DNA of 64,000 nt from Paenalcaligenes sp050487225 (GTDB lineage: Bacteria > Pseudomonadota > Gammaproteobacteria > Burkholderiales > Burkholderiaceae_B), in NCBI RefSeq assembly GCF_050487225.1, contig NZ_JBKQGY010000002.1, forward strand, positions 434,001-498,000, in the 5' to 3' direction. The notes under the pieces were generated by a model. The model did not search any database. It saw nothing but the letters and a program-made list of their open reading frames with translations, and was not told the DNA's origin. Positions within the stretch are counted from its first letter, which is position 1. Every line of letters begins with the position of its first letter. This document shows, piece by piece, positions 17,665-26,239 of the stretch. The position numbers and the translations under genes were made by a program.

Positions 17665-18846
17665 TTATACCGCACCCGCTGCACGCAGCGCCTCAATTTG
17701 TGCCGGTGTTTTGCCCAATTCCTGCAAAATGGCATCCACGTGCTCACCCAAACCAGGCACCGCATCCATACGCGGCGTGTAGGCATTGGTACGACCTGGC
17801 GGCAACAGCGCTGGTAGCTCACCCACCGGACTAGGCACTGAGGTCCATCGTTGTCTGGCTTGCAACTGCGGATGCTGCCACACATCGGCCATGGTGTTGA
17901 CCCGTGCATTCGCAATTTGCGCATTTTCCAAGCGCTCTACCACCTGATCTGCCGTTAAGCTGGCAAAACGTTCCAGTATCAACGCTTGCAAGGCTGCACG
18001 GTTTTCAGAGCGCTTAGAGTTAGACACAAAGCGTTCATCCGTCGCCAACGCCGGTTGCTCCATGATCTGCTCACAAAACACCGTCCATTCACGCTCGTTT
18101 TGCAAACCCAACATCACCGTATTGCCATCACCCGCTTGGAAAGGGCCATAGGGGTAAATGGTGGCATGGGCCGCAGCAGAACGCCCGGGTGGTGGTGCGC
18201 CATCAAAGGCGTAATACAAGGGGTAGCCCATCCACTCCACCATACTTTCCAGCATGGACACGTCAATGTTGCTGCCCTTACCCGTTTTACCCCGCTGTAA
18301 TAACGCCGCCAGAATATTGGTGTAGGCGTACATGCCCGCCGCAATATCCGCGATAGAACAACCCGCCTTAGCAGGGTGTTCAGGCGTGCCTGTGACCGAC
18401 AAAAATCCAGACTCACTTTGAATCAACAGGTCGTAGGCTTTTTTATCGCGGTAGGGGCCGTCTTCGCCATAACCCGAGATATTGCAAACGATAAGCTGTG
18501 GAAAACGTTCGTGCAGTGCATCAAACGATAGCCCCAAACGCGCAGCAGCACCCGGTGCCAAGTTTTGCACCAACACATCGGCTTTGGCCAACAACTGCTC
18601 TAACACTGCTTGTGCTGCGGGCTGCTTCACATCCAGCGTCAAGCTTTCTTTAGATCGGTTCGCCCATACAAAGTGCGAGGCCATACCGTCTACGCGTTCA
18701 TCGTAAGCGCGAGCAAAGTCGCCCGTACCTGGGCGTTCCACTTTGATTACCCGTGCGCCTAAATCTGCCAATTGCCGCGTACAAAACGGGGCAGCAATCG
18801 CATGCTCTAACGTCACAACGGTCACACCATCAAGAGGACGGGACAT
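17665..18846 (-). CDS. CaiB/BaiF family (family III) CoA transferase
   Basis: A 393-residue family III CoA transferase. Its features are LDGVTVVTLEHAIAAPFCTRQLADLGARVIKVE at the N-terminus, NRSKESLTLDVK near 63 (CoA binding), and GYGEDGPYRDKKAYDLLIQ near 125, where the Asp is the expected covalent acyl carrier. These enzymes move CoA between carboxylic acids, often from succinyl-CoA, to activate a dicarboxylate. It lies between the acyl-CoA dehydrogenase (12-base gap) and the CitE-like lyase; GAGG precedes the ATG. Its probable task is activation of the C5 diacid that enters this pathway. Confidence 0.9.
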   Translation of the reverse strand: MSRPLDGVTVVTLEHAIAAPFCTRQLADLGARVIKVERPGTGDFARAYDERVDGMASHFVWANRSKESLTLDVKQPAAQAVLEQLLAKADVLVQNLAPGAAARLGLSFDALHERFPQLIVCNISGYGEDGPYRDKKAYDLLIQSESGFLSVTGTPEHPAKAGCSIADIAAGMYAYTNILAALLQRGKTGKGSNIDVSMLESMVEWMGYPLYYAFDGAPPPGRSAAAHATIYPYGPFQAGDGNTVMLGLQNEREWTVFCEQIMEQPALATDERFVSNSKRSENRAALQALILERFASLTADQVVERLENAQIANARVNTMADVWQHPQLQARQRWTSVPSPVGELPALLPPGRTNAYTPRMDAVPGLGEHVDAILQELGKTPAQIEALRAAGAV

Positions 18847-18858
18847 CTTTACCTCAGC

Positions 18859-20019
18859 TTAGAAAGAACGTGGCAAGCCCAAAACGTGCTCGGCCACGTA
18901 AGAGAAAATCAGGTTCGTAGAAATAGGCGCTACTTGGTACAAACGCGTTTCACGGAATTTACGCTCAATGTCGTACTCTTTGGCAAAACCAAAACCACCG
19001 TAGGTTTGCAAGCAGACGTTGGCTGCTTCCCAACTGGCTTTAGCCGCTAAATACTTGGCCATATTGGCCTGAGCACCACACGCTTGGCGGGCATCAAACC
19101 TACGCGCTGCGTCAAAACGCATCAGGTTGGCGGCTTCAATTTCAATGAACGACTCAGCAATAGGAAACTGCACGCCTTGGTTCTTACCTATAGGTCTATC
19201 AAACACCACACGGTCATTGGCGTAGCGACACGCTCTATCAATAAACCAGTAGCCATCCCCAATACACTCGGCCGCAATCAAGGTGCGTTCAGCATTTAAG
19301 CCTTCCAAAATGTACTTAAAGCCTTTGCCTTCTTCACCAATCAAGTTCTCTTCGGGGATTTCTAAATTATCGAAGAACAGCTCATTGGTTTCGTGATTAA
19401 CCAAGTTAGGAATAGGCCGCACATCCAAGCCGTTACCGATGGCGTCACGCAGATCCACCATAAAAATGGACATACCTTCGGACTTTTTACGCACCTCAGA
19501 AAGCGGTGTGGTACGCGCCAACAAAATCATCAAATCTGAATGCTGTACGCGCGAAATCCACACTTTCTGACCATTCACCACCCAACGACCGTCTTTCTTC
19601 ACGGCGGTAGTTTTGATCTTGGTAGTGTCGGTGCCCGTGGTGGGTTCCGTTACCGCCATAGACTGTATGCGTAATTTGCCTGCAGCAATCTCTGGCAGGT
19701 ATTTTTCTTTTTGTGCCGCACTACCACTGCGCAGCAATGTACCCATGTTGTACATCTGGCCGTGCACCGCACCCGCATTACCGCCACAACGGTTGATCTC
19801 TTCCATAATCACCGATGCAGCCGTTAGCCCCAAACCTGTGCCACCGTACTCTTCGGGAATCATCGCGGCCAACCACCCCGCTTCAATCAACGCATCCACA
19901 AAGGTTTCTGGGTAGGCTTCCTTGGCATCAATCTCACGGAAATACTCATCCGGAAACTGTTTACACAATTGGCGTATACCATCGCGGATTTCTTCAAATT
20001 CATCTTGTTCTATGTGCAT
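18859..20019 (-). CDS. Acyl-CoA dehydrogenase with the base on helix G
   Basis: A 386-residue FAD enzyme of the acyl-CoA dehydrogenase family: N-terminal helices, MAVTEPTTGTDTTKIKTTA near 121 (flavin and substrate contact), VWISRVQHSDL, and a C-terminal YGGFGFAKEYDIERKFRE. The Glu that acts as base in medium-chain enzymes (YEGT) is replaced here by YQVAPIST. A Glu at about residue 244 in GLNAERTLIAA instead matches the position used by isovaleryl-CoA and long-chain dehydrogenases. In this operon a role such as oxidation of methylsuccinyl-CoA or a related branched diacyl-CoA is likely (inference). GGAG lies seven bases before the ATG. Confidence 0.88.
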   Translation of the reverse strand: MHIEQDEFEEIRDGIRQLCKQFPDEYFREIDAKEAYPETFVDALIEAGWLAAMIPEEYGGTGLGLTAASVIMEEINRCGGNAGAVHGQMYNMGTLLRSGSAAQKEKYLPEIAAGKLRIQSMAVTEPTTGTDTTKIKTTAVKKDGRWVVNGQKVWISRVQHSDLMILLARTTPLSEVRKKSEGMSIFMVDLRDAIGNGLDVRPIPNLVNHETNELFFDNLEIPEENLIGEEGKGFKYILEGLNAERTLIAAECIGDGYWFIDRACRYANDRVVFDRPIGKNQGVQFPIAESFIEIEAANLMRFDAARRFDARQACGAQANMAKYLAAKASWEAANVCLQTYGGFGFAKEYDIERKFRETRLYQVAPISTNLIFSYVAEHVLGLPRSF

Positions 20020-20034
20020 GCGTATTCTCCATTT

Positions 20035-20886
20035 TTAGTAGAGCTCTACCTGTGCCTGCATGGCCAGGTGCCCCGTTTCTGTGCAGGCCCACAAGGAAAC
20101 CTGATGTGCGTTGTCTTGGCGTCCACATACTGTGAACGAATGAATATCAAAAATAGGGCTCACCGCTTTGAACGAGAAGTTTCGTACGCGAGCATCTGGC
20201 AGTTCTCTACGCAATAAATCCAGCAGCAGCGTAGCAATCAACGGGCCATGCACGATCAACCCTGGGTAGCCTTCTTCTTGTGTGACGTAACTGCGGTCGT
20301 AGTGAATACGGTGGCCGTTAAACGTCAGTGCCGAATAGCGAAACAGCAGCACGGGATCGGGGGTAATACGGCGCGTCCATTGCGCGGATTCTGGCGCTGG
20401 AATAGGCGTAGGCGCAGGAGCATCTGCCGCAGGCAAATCACGGTACACAATGTCGTGATATTCCACGATAGCCAGTGTGTCATCCGCATAAATATCGTGC
20501 TTTACCTTCACAAACACCAACGCACCACTACGGCCTTCTTTCACCGTCAAATCAGCAATGCGTGATACCCGCTTGATCTGTTGCCCTTCACGCAAAGGCG
20601 CTACAAACTCCAGTTGGCTACCTGCCCACATACGGCGTGGTAGCGGCACTGGCGGCAAGAACCCACCGCGTTGTGCATGCCCGTCATGGCCCAGCTCAGA
20701 CTGTCTATGCACCGGCAAGAAATACAGCCAATGCCAGCACGGCGGTAAATCCAGCATAGCCACATCGGGGTCATCTCTGTCCAACGTCGCCGTTAAGGCC
20801 CTCAACGGTGCAGCAGTAATACTGTCCGTTACGGTTTCTGTACGCCCTATCCACTCGCGTAAATGTTCCATGTCTACCGCTGCCAT
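20035..20886 (-). CDS. MaoC/FAS1-like hydratase, probable mesaconyl-C4-CoA hydratase type
   Basis: A 283-residue protein with two hot-dog halves like the HTD2 / mesaconyl-C4-CoA hydratase group: an N-terminal FAS1-like dehydratase part with PPCWHWLYFLPVHRQSELG near residue 48 and a MaoC-like C-terminal part (RYSALTFNGHRIHYDRSY near 184, with the catalytic-type Asn/His pair, and IVHGPLIATLLLDLL near 211). Enzymes of this group hydrate mesaconyl-C4-CoA to citramalyl-CoA. It is the first gene of the minus-strand operon, divergent from a LysR regulator. The hydratase plus a CitE-like lyase is the strongest clue to a C5 pathway. Confidence 0.82.
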   Translation of the reverse strand: MAAVDMEHLREWIGRTETVTDSITAAPLRALTATLDRDDPDVAMLDLPPCWHWLYFLPVHRQSELGHDGHAQRGGFLPPVPLPRRMWAGSQLEFVAPLREGQQIKRVSRIADLTVKEGRSGALVFVKVKHDIYADDTLAIVEYHDIVYRDLPAADAPAPTPIPAPESAQWTRRITPDPVLLFRYSALTFNGHRIHYDRSYVTQEEGYPGLIVHGPLIATLLLDLLRRELPDARVRNFSFKAVSPIFDIHSFTVCGRQDNAHQVSLWACTETGHLAMQAQVELY

Positions 20887-20958
20887 CGCCCCATCCTTTG
20901 TGCTGTGATTCTATGTTCTGCTATAGATTGATTTTAGGTATCACTCAAATATCTGTAA

Positions 20959-20977
20959 AATAGTTATTAAGTCTATT
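20959..20977. promoter_or_regulatory. Candidate LysR operator in the divergent promoter region
   Basis: AATAGTTATTAAGTCTATT is an inverted repeat (AATAG-N9-CTATT) about midway between the hydratase start (20886) and the LysR start (21008). LysR proteins usually bind such interrupted AT-rich dyads in divergent intergenic regions, so this is the best candidate for control of the C5 operon and the regulator itself. Confidence 0.55.
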
Positions 20978-21007
20978 TGCTATACCTTTTTCATATACCA
21001 GAAAGCC

Positions 21008-21937
21008 ATGGAATTACGTCAGCTACGCTACTTCATCGGTGTGTGCGAAACCGGCAGTCTGCTGCGTGCCTCCGCACGTTTACACATTGCCCAACCAGCG
21101 TTGGGGCAACAGATTGCGGCACTGGAAAATGAACTGGGGGTGAAACTGTTTGAACGCTCTAATCGGGGCATGATTCAAACAGACGCCGGACGCATCTTTC
21201 TGGAACATGCGCGTGTGGTGCTGGCTGATGCCGAACGCGCCAAACAAGCCGTGCGTTTTTCTAGCACTACCCCCAGCGGGGAAGTCGCCATAGGTTTACC
21301 CACCAGCATAGCCCTCAGCACCACGCTTCCCATACTAAGCGCTTGCCGTCAGCAATTCCCCAATGTGCGGCTCAAAATTGTGGAAGCCTATAGCGGGTTT
21401 ATTCAAGAATGGCTGCATTCAGGTCGCTTAGATATCGCCTTACTATTTGGTGCTGAACCTGAGCCTGGGTTAAGCAAACGCGTACTGTTAGACGACAGCT
21501 TAGTGTTTGTTTCCAGCACTCAACAGCCTTTGGCAGATAACCTCAGTTTGGCCGATATCAGCAACCTCCCACTCGTGTTGCCGGGCCAAGAACACGGCTT
21601 ACGTCGCATCATTGACGACGCCTGCGCTACCCAAAAACTCACGCTGGATGTAGTGGCCGAAATCGAATCCTTGGGCAGCGTAAAACGTGCCACCCAAGCA
21701 GGGCTAGGCAGCACCATTTTGCCGCAAGTCTGTATTTTGGAAGAGGTGGCCAACGGCACCCTGCATAGCGCCCACATCGATGGGGGTAACTTATCCAGAC
21801 GCGTGGTGTGTGCCACCAGTTTGACGCGCCCAGGCTCTACTGCCATTGCTGCCGTAGAAGCCTTAATTTTAGATGTGATTTCTCAGATGGTTAGCAGCGG
21901 CATCTGGCCCGCTCGCTGGATTGGCGAAGCGCTCTAA
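21008..21937 (+). CDS. LysR family transcriptional regulator of the divergent CoA-pathway operon
   Basis: A 309-residue LysR protein beginning MELRQLRYFIGVCETGSLLRASARLHIAQPALGQQIAALE, the winged-helix region, followed by the effector-binding domain. The MELRQLRYF start with a 'QPALGQQ' recognition helix resembles the CatR/BenM/Nac-like subgroup. It is divergent from the hydratase/dehydrogenase/CoA-transferase/lyase operon with a 121-base gap and a dyad at 20959-20977, so it is the likely activator of that operon, with a diacid or CoA-pathway intermediate as inducer. Confidence 0.92.
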   Translation: MELRQLRYFIGVCETGSLLRASARLHIAQPALGQQIAALENELGVKLFERSNRGMIQTDAGRIFLEHARVVLADAERAKQAVRFSSTTPSGEVAIGLPTSIALSTTLPILSACRQQFPNVRLKIVEAYSGFIQEWLHSGRLDIALLFGAEPEPGLSKRVLLDDSLVFVSSTQQPLADNLSLADISNLPLVLPGQEHGLRRIIDDACATQKLTLDVVAEIESLGSVKRATQAGLGSTILPQVCILEEVANGTLHSAHIDGGNLSRRVVCATSLTRPGSTAIAAVEALILDVISQMVSSGIWPARWIGEAL

Positions 21938-22035
21938 CCCTAGCTTCCAGACCTTTTTCTCCTTGTTTTTGTACTGCATCTGATCATGCGGCGGTGTACG
22001 CATGTTTCGTGATAACCCTTATTGCCGGGCAAAAC

Positions 22036-22067
22036 ATTGTTGAACAATAATTAAATTGTTCAACAAT
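22036..22067. promoter_or_regulatory. Tandem GntR-type operator palindromes
   Basis: ATTGTTGAACAAT (22036-22048) and ATTGTTCAACAAT (22055-22067) are each palindromic around a single centre base and also mirror each other; their centres are 19 bases apart. They precede the ABC transporter operon by about 43 bases. FCD-type GntR regulators bind TTGTxnnACAA-like palindromes, and such a regulator is encoded at the end of this operon (27090), which suggests autoregulation. Confidence 0.75.
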
Positions 22068-22109
22068 TATTAGCAGCACAAACGCCACCAAGACCACAAG
22101 GAGACTCCC

Positions 22110-22994
22110 ATGAAAAAGCCACATCAGCGCACGCCTTTACGCGCACTCACTCACGCTCTAACCAGCCCACTAACGTGGTTGGGTTGCAGCGCAATCTTGG
22201 CATTTAGCCCACTCGCCTCTGCCTCTACCGCCACACCTCCTACCGTGCAATCTGGTGTGCTGACTATTGCTTCTGATTTAACCTACCCACCCTACGCTTA
22301 CTTCCAAGACAAAGTACCTTCCGGTTTTGATGCGGACTTCAGCCGCCTAATGGCCAAACACCTGAACTTGGATGCCAACATCGTAGACACCCGTTTCGCT
22401 GATTTGGTGGTGGGACTACGCGCTAACCGTTTTGATGTCGTAGCCTCGGCGCTATACATGACACCCGAACGTGCCAAGCTGATCAACTATGTGCCGTATC
22501 TGAAAACAGGGTCATCACTCATCGCCCTGAGCAAAAGCACTCAGCGCCCCCAAAACCCTGAAATGCTGTGCGGCCTAAAAGTCAGCACCATCAAAGCAGC
22601 ATCGTGGACACCTAAGCTAGAGCGCGTATCGCAATCCTATTGCCAAGCACAAGGCAAGCCCACCATCACCGTATTGGAATTCCCTACTTCGCCTGAAGCC
22701 TTGATGGCTCTGCGTTCCAGCGCTGCCGACGTGATGATGGAAGACTCCGCCGTGGCTCACCAACTGGTGCAAACCATGAAAGGCGAGTTGGAAGTGACGT
22801 CTCCCGAGCTGCTCTACACCATCGTGATTGCGCTAGGCGTTAACCAACGCAATCCAGAGCTTTCCGAAGCCCTAACACAAGCCCTACAACGCGCCACCGA
22901 AAGCGGTGAATACGCCCAACTGCTAGAGCAATACGGTCTTGCTGCCCCCACACAGGCCGACATAGAAAGCTCTCTTGCCACACAACCACAATAA
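22110..22994 (+). CDS. Amino-acid-type ABC transporter substrate-binding protein
   Basis: A 294-residue periplasmic protein of the polar amino acid binding family. A signal peptide runs to about residue 35 (cleavage likely after LASASA), followed by VLTIASDLTYPPYAYFQDKVPSGFDADFSRLMAKHL, the classic start of this fold, and SAADVMMEDSAVA near 207. AAGGAG lies before the ATG. First gene of a plus-strand operon with the fused permease-ATPase 18 bases downstream. Ligands in this family are polar amino acids, opines and compatible solutes such as ectoine. With an ectoine-synthase-like gene in the operon, a diamino acid or cyclic derivative is plausible. Confidence 0.92.
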   Translation: MKKPHQRTPLRALTHALTSPLTWLGCSAILAFSPLASASTATPPTVQSGVLTIASDLTYPPYAYFQDKVPSGFDADFSRLMAKHLNLDANIVDTRFADLVVGLRANRFDVVASALYMTPERAKLINYVPYLKTGSSLIALSKSTQRPQNPEMLCGLKVSTIKAASWTPKLERVSQSYCQAQGKPTITVLEFPTSPEALMALRSSAADVMMEDSAVAHQLVQTMKGELEVTSPELLYTIVIALGVNQRNPELSEALTQALQRATESGEYAQLLEQYGLAAPTQADIESSLATQPQ

Positions 22995-23012
22995 GAATCG
23001 GAGTATCTGGTA

Positions 23013-24530
23013 ATGGAACTTGATTGGTCGTATGCGTATAGCCTACTTTTTGATCATGACTTTTGGCTCGCCTGCTGGACAGTCGCCAAACTGGGCTTTT
23101 TGTCCTGGTTACTGGCGGGCGGCTTAGGCTTCTTTCTGGCTCTGGCAAAACAGTCCAGCATTCGGCCCATCAATTGGCTATCTAGACTCTACATCTGGTT
23201 CTTCCGCAGTTTGCCGCTGTTGGTACTGCTGATGTTCATCTACAACCTGCCGCAGGTGTTCCCCGCCTCGGCCAGCGTGCTTACCGAAGCTTTTTATGCC
23301 GGCTTGATTGCGCTGGTATTAAGTGAAGCGGCCTACATGGCTGAAATTCACCGAGGCGGCATTCTGGCGGTACCCCGTGGTCAATACGAGGCCGGTAAAG
23401 CCTTGGGACTACGGTATGCCGGTATTCAGCGCTTGATCATCATCCCCCAAGCCATCCGTATCGCCTTGCCTACGCTGAGCAACGAGTTCATCACCATCGT
23501 GAAGTTGACCTCGCTAGTATCGGTGATTTCATTGACGGAAATTTTGTTGGTAGGCCAACGCCTGTACACGCATAACTTCCTGATCTTTGAAACCATGCTG
23601 GCTGTCGCCTTCTATTACGTGCTGATGGTGACGATTTTCGATAAAGCATTGGGCTGGTTAGAGCAATACTTGGACGTCAGCAAACGCAAACCCACGGCCT
23701 ACCGTTTAAGCAGTGCCGAGCAAGCGGCCATTCAAAAAGCCCCCTCTGCCACCGAGAAAACAGCCTCTACCACAGCAGATTCCACCCCTGCACTAGAGGT
23801 TCGCCACCTGAACAAGTTCTATGGCGATCACCATGCGCTGAAAGACATCAATCTGAGTGTGCGTAGCGGTGATGTGATTTCCATCATTGGCCCATCCGGC
23901 TCGGGTAAAACATCGTTAATACGTACGTTAAATGGCTTAGAAGCTTTTTCAGACGGTAGCGTGTGGATCCACGGCCAGCACTTCTTAGGCACACAAAACG
24001 GCCAAAGCTTAACGGCACCGCATCCTGAGCTTATTCTGGATATAGGCATGGTGTTCCAAAGCTTTAACCTGTTCCCACACCGTACCGTGCTGGACAACGT
24101 CACGCTAGCCCTGAGCTATCACAACCGCGGCACCGCTTCGTCACGACGTATTGAAGCGCTCACCCAACTGTCCCGCGTGGGCATGGTAGAACACGCCAAC
24201 AAATACCCGCACCAGCTTTCCGGTGGGCAGCAGCAACGTGTCGCCATTGCCCGTGCCTTGGCCATGCACCCTTCCATCATGCTGTTTGATGAGCCTACTT
24301 CAGCGTTGGATCCCGAACTAGTCAACGAAGTGCTTCGTGTCTTGGAGTCCTTAGCTGCCGAAGGCATGACCATGCTGATCGTGACCCACGAAATGCGCTT
24401 TGCCTTCAACGTCTCTAATCGTGTCGTTTTCATGGAAAACGGAGCCATCTTGCACGACGAATCCCCCACCGATTTGCGCCAATCCAGTGATACGCGCGTC
24501 AGTGAATTCCTGAGCCAACTGAATCACTAA
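23013..24530 (+). CDS. Fused ABC transporter permease/ATP-binding protein (polar amino acid type)
   Basis: A 505-residue fusion of the two cytoplasmic-membrane parts of an amino acid importer. Residues 1-220 are a HisM/GlnP-type permease with about five membrane segments and the EAA-like loop EAGKALGLRYAGIQRLIIIPQA near 126. A linker rich in Ala/Thr/Glu (about 230-250) precedes the ATPase: Walker A GPSGSGKTSLIR near 293, signature LSGGQQQRVAIARAL near 402, Walker B IMLFDEPTSALDPEL near 425. Single-gene fusions of this kind occur in some Proteobacteria and Actinobacteria. It works with the binding protein upstream. Confidence 0.93.
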   Translation: MELDWSYAYSLLFDHDFWLACWTVAKLGFLSWLLAGGLGFFLALAKQSSIRPINWLSRLYIWFFRSLPLLVLLMFIYNLPQVFPASASVLTEAFYAGLIALVLSEAAYMAEIHRGGILAVPRGQYEAGKALGLRYAGIQRLIIIPQAIRIALPTLSNEFITIVKLTSLVSVISLTEILLVGQRLYTHNFLIFETMLAVAFYYVLMVTIFDKALGWLEQYLDVSKRKPTAYRLSSAEQAAIQKAPSATEKTASTTADSTPALEVRHLNKFYGDHHALKDINLSVRSGDVISIIGPSGSGKTSLIRTLNGLEAFSDGSVWIHGQHFLGTQNGQSLTAPHPELILDIGMVFQSFNLFPHRTVLDNVTLALSYHNRGTASSRRIEALTQLSRVGMVEHANKYPHQLSGGQQQRVAIARALAMHPSIMLFDEPTSALDPELVNEVLRVLESLAAEGMTMLIVTHEMRFAFNVSNRVVFMENGAILHDESPTDLRQSSDTRVSEFLSQLNH

Positions 24531-24537
24531 TCGCATC

Positions 24538-25815
24538 ATGAGTACCGAAACTGTTTCTACCGCTTCGTGCTTGCATCGTATTGACGCTGCGCCTAGTGAG
24601 GCCGCTATCGCCCTAACGGCCATAGACAGGCAAGCCAGCACCCACACTGCTGGCCCACTAGCAGGCTGGAATTTGAGCATCAAAGCCAATATAGATGTGG
24701 CTGGCTGGGTGAGCCATGCCGGTTCTGCCGCCTTCTTACAGCGCCCTGCTGCCACACACGACGCGGCCCTTGTGCAGCAATTGCGGCAACAAGGCGCCAC
24801 GATTCTGGCACAAAGCAACATGACGGAGTTTGCCTATGGTGCATTGGGCTTGAACCAGCACTTTGGCACACCACGTAATCCGCGTTACCCCAATGAAGAG
24901 CGTGTACCCGGTGGCTCTAGCTCAGGGGCTGCGGTGTCTGTCGCCTTGGGCTTTAGCGATGCCGCCTTGTGTACAGACACCAGCGGTTCGGCCCGTATCC
25001 CGGCTGCATTTTGCGGTGTGGTGGGCTTCATTCCCACCAAAGGTTTGCTGCCCGAAGACGGGATCTTCCCACTTTCGCCCAGCTTTGATGTACCGGGCAT
25101 CATCACCCCTAACGTCACACGCTGCGCTCAACTCTTCAATGCCTTACACCCCACAACGCAACCTGCCACCTCACCCTCTCAGCCGTGGACGCTGTTAGTG
25201 CCCACTGAGCTAGATAGCTTGAACCTGGATGACGATGTAGTTCAGCAATTTCATGCTGCCTGCGAAGCGTTAGAACAAGCCGGTGCAACGTTGGTGAAAG
25301 CGAGTTTTCCAGCATTGATCACGGCCGGTGCAACAGCGGCAGAAGGCGGCATGATTAGCACCGAAGCCTACAGCATTCACCAGCACTGGCTTGAAAACTA
25401 TGGCGAGCAATACGACCCTCTTATACGTCAGCGCATTACCGCTGGCGCCGCGTTACCGGCATGGCGCTACGCACAGGCTAGTCAGCAACTACACGAGCAA
25501 ACACGCGCGGCGCTACATCAACTTGCACACGTAGATGCCGTACTGACGCCTACCTGCCCCATGCTGGCTCCCGCACTTGCCCCGCTACACGACAGTGAGC
25601 GTTATCTGGCCACCAACCGGCGCTCGTTCTCGCTCACTGAATTTGCTAATCGCCTGAATCTACCCAGCCTTAGCTTGCCTTACACCCCCGCCAATACACA
25701 CAGCATTGGCTTATTACTGACTGCCAAACCCCACAACGAGCCTAGGCTTCTTGCTCTAGCCCAGTGGATAGAAACCCTTTTACTTGCCAAGGAGCAACAC
25801 CATGATTGTGATTAA
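24538..25815 (+). CDS. Amidase (amidase signature family)
   Basis: A 425-residue amidase-signature hydrolase. The catalytic Lys is in LSIKANIDVAGW near residue 44; the Gly/Ser-rich core GGSSSGAAVSVALGFSDAAL near 124 and TDTSGSARIPAAFCGVVGF near 146 supply the cis-Ser and nucleophile Ser. It starts seven bases after the permease-ATPase and its end overlaps the ectoine-synthase-like start by 14 bases, so it is tightly co-expressed. A sensible role is opening an amide bond of the imported compound or its cyclised form. The substrate is not predictable from sequence. Confidence 0.92.
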   Translation: MSTETVSTASCLHRIDAAPSEAAIALTAIDRQASTHTAGPLAGWNLSIKANIDVAGWVSHAGSAAFLQRPAATHDAALVQQLRQQGATILAQSNMTEFAYGALGLNQHFGTPRNPRYPNEERVPGGSSSGAAVSVALGFSDAALCTDTSGSARIPAAFCGVVGFIPTKGLLPEDGIFPLSPSFDVPGIITPNVTRCAQLFNALHPTTQPATSPSQPWTLLVPTELDSLNLDDDVVQQFHAACEALEQAGATLVKASFPALITAGATAAEGGMISTEAYSIHQHWLENYGEQYDPLIRQRITAGAALPAWRYAQASQQLHEQTRAALHQLAHVDAVLTPTCPMLAPALAPLHDSERYLATNRRSFSLTEFANRLNLPSLSLPYTPANTHSIGLLLTAKPHNEPRLLALAQWIETLLLAKEQHHDCD

Positions 25816-26188
25816 TGCCAAACAACTGCGCGGTACCCCTAGAGACGCAAGCGGTCCGGGCTGGGAAAGCGTGCGCATGATTGTCAAAGACGATGGCATG
25901 GGCTATTCCGTACACGAAACACGCATCACCGAAGGTGCCGAGCTAGAACTGGAATACAAAAACCACTTCGAGACCAACTACTGCGTATCCGGCGAAGGTG
26001 AAGTGAAAGACCTGAACACCGGCAAAACCTACCCCATCAAAGCAGGCGATATTTATGCGCTAAACCTGAATGACCCGCACATTCTGCGCGCCATCAAAGG
26101 TGACCTGCATTTGCTGTGTGTGTTTAATCCACCGCTCAACGGTGATGAAACCCATAACGCTGATGGCAGCTACGACGTGCGCGACTAA
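25802..26188 (+). CDS. ectC: Ectoine synthase-like cupin (solitary EctC)
   Basis: A 128-residue cupin closely matching EctC, the enzyme that closes the ring of N-acetyl-diaminobutyrate to make ectoine. Residues that bind iron and substrate in characterised EctC are present by position: W21, R25, T40, Y52, E57, Y85, H93, with C106, E116 and H118 near the family positions; Asn38 is replaced by His. AAGGAG before the ATG at 25802 fixes the start, inside the amidase end. No ectA, ectB or ectD is present. Solitary EctC genes are known and their role is unsettled; here the operon (importer, amidase, DUF1989, GntR) points to uptake and conversion of an exogenous ectoine-like or diamino-acid compound. 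Confidence 0.82.
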   Translation: MIVINAKQLRGTPRDASGPGWESVRMIVKDDGMGYSVHETRITEGAELELEYKNHFETNYCVSGEGEVKDLNTGKTYPIKAGDIYALNLNDPHILRAIKGDLHLLCVFNPPLNGDETHNADGSYDVRD

Positions 26189-26239
26189 TCGCCACCACGT
26201 TTTCTGCTGATTCTTACACATCATCTTTAGAGGTATCAC

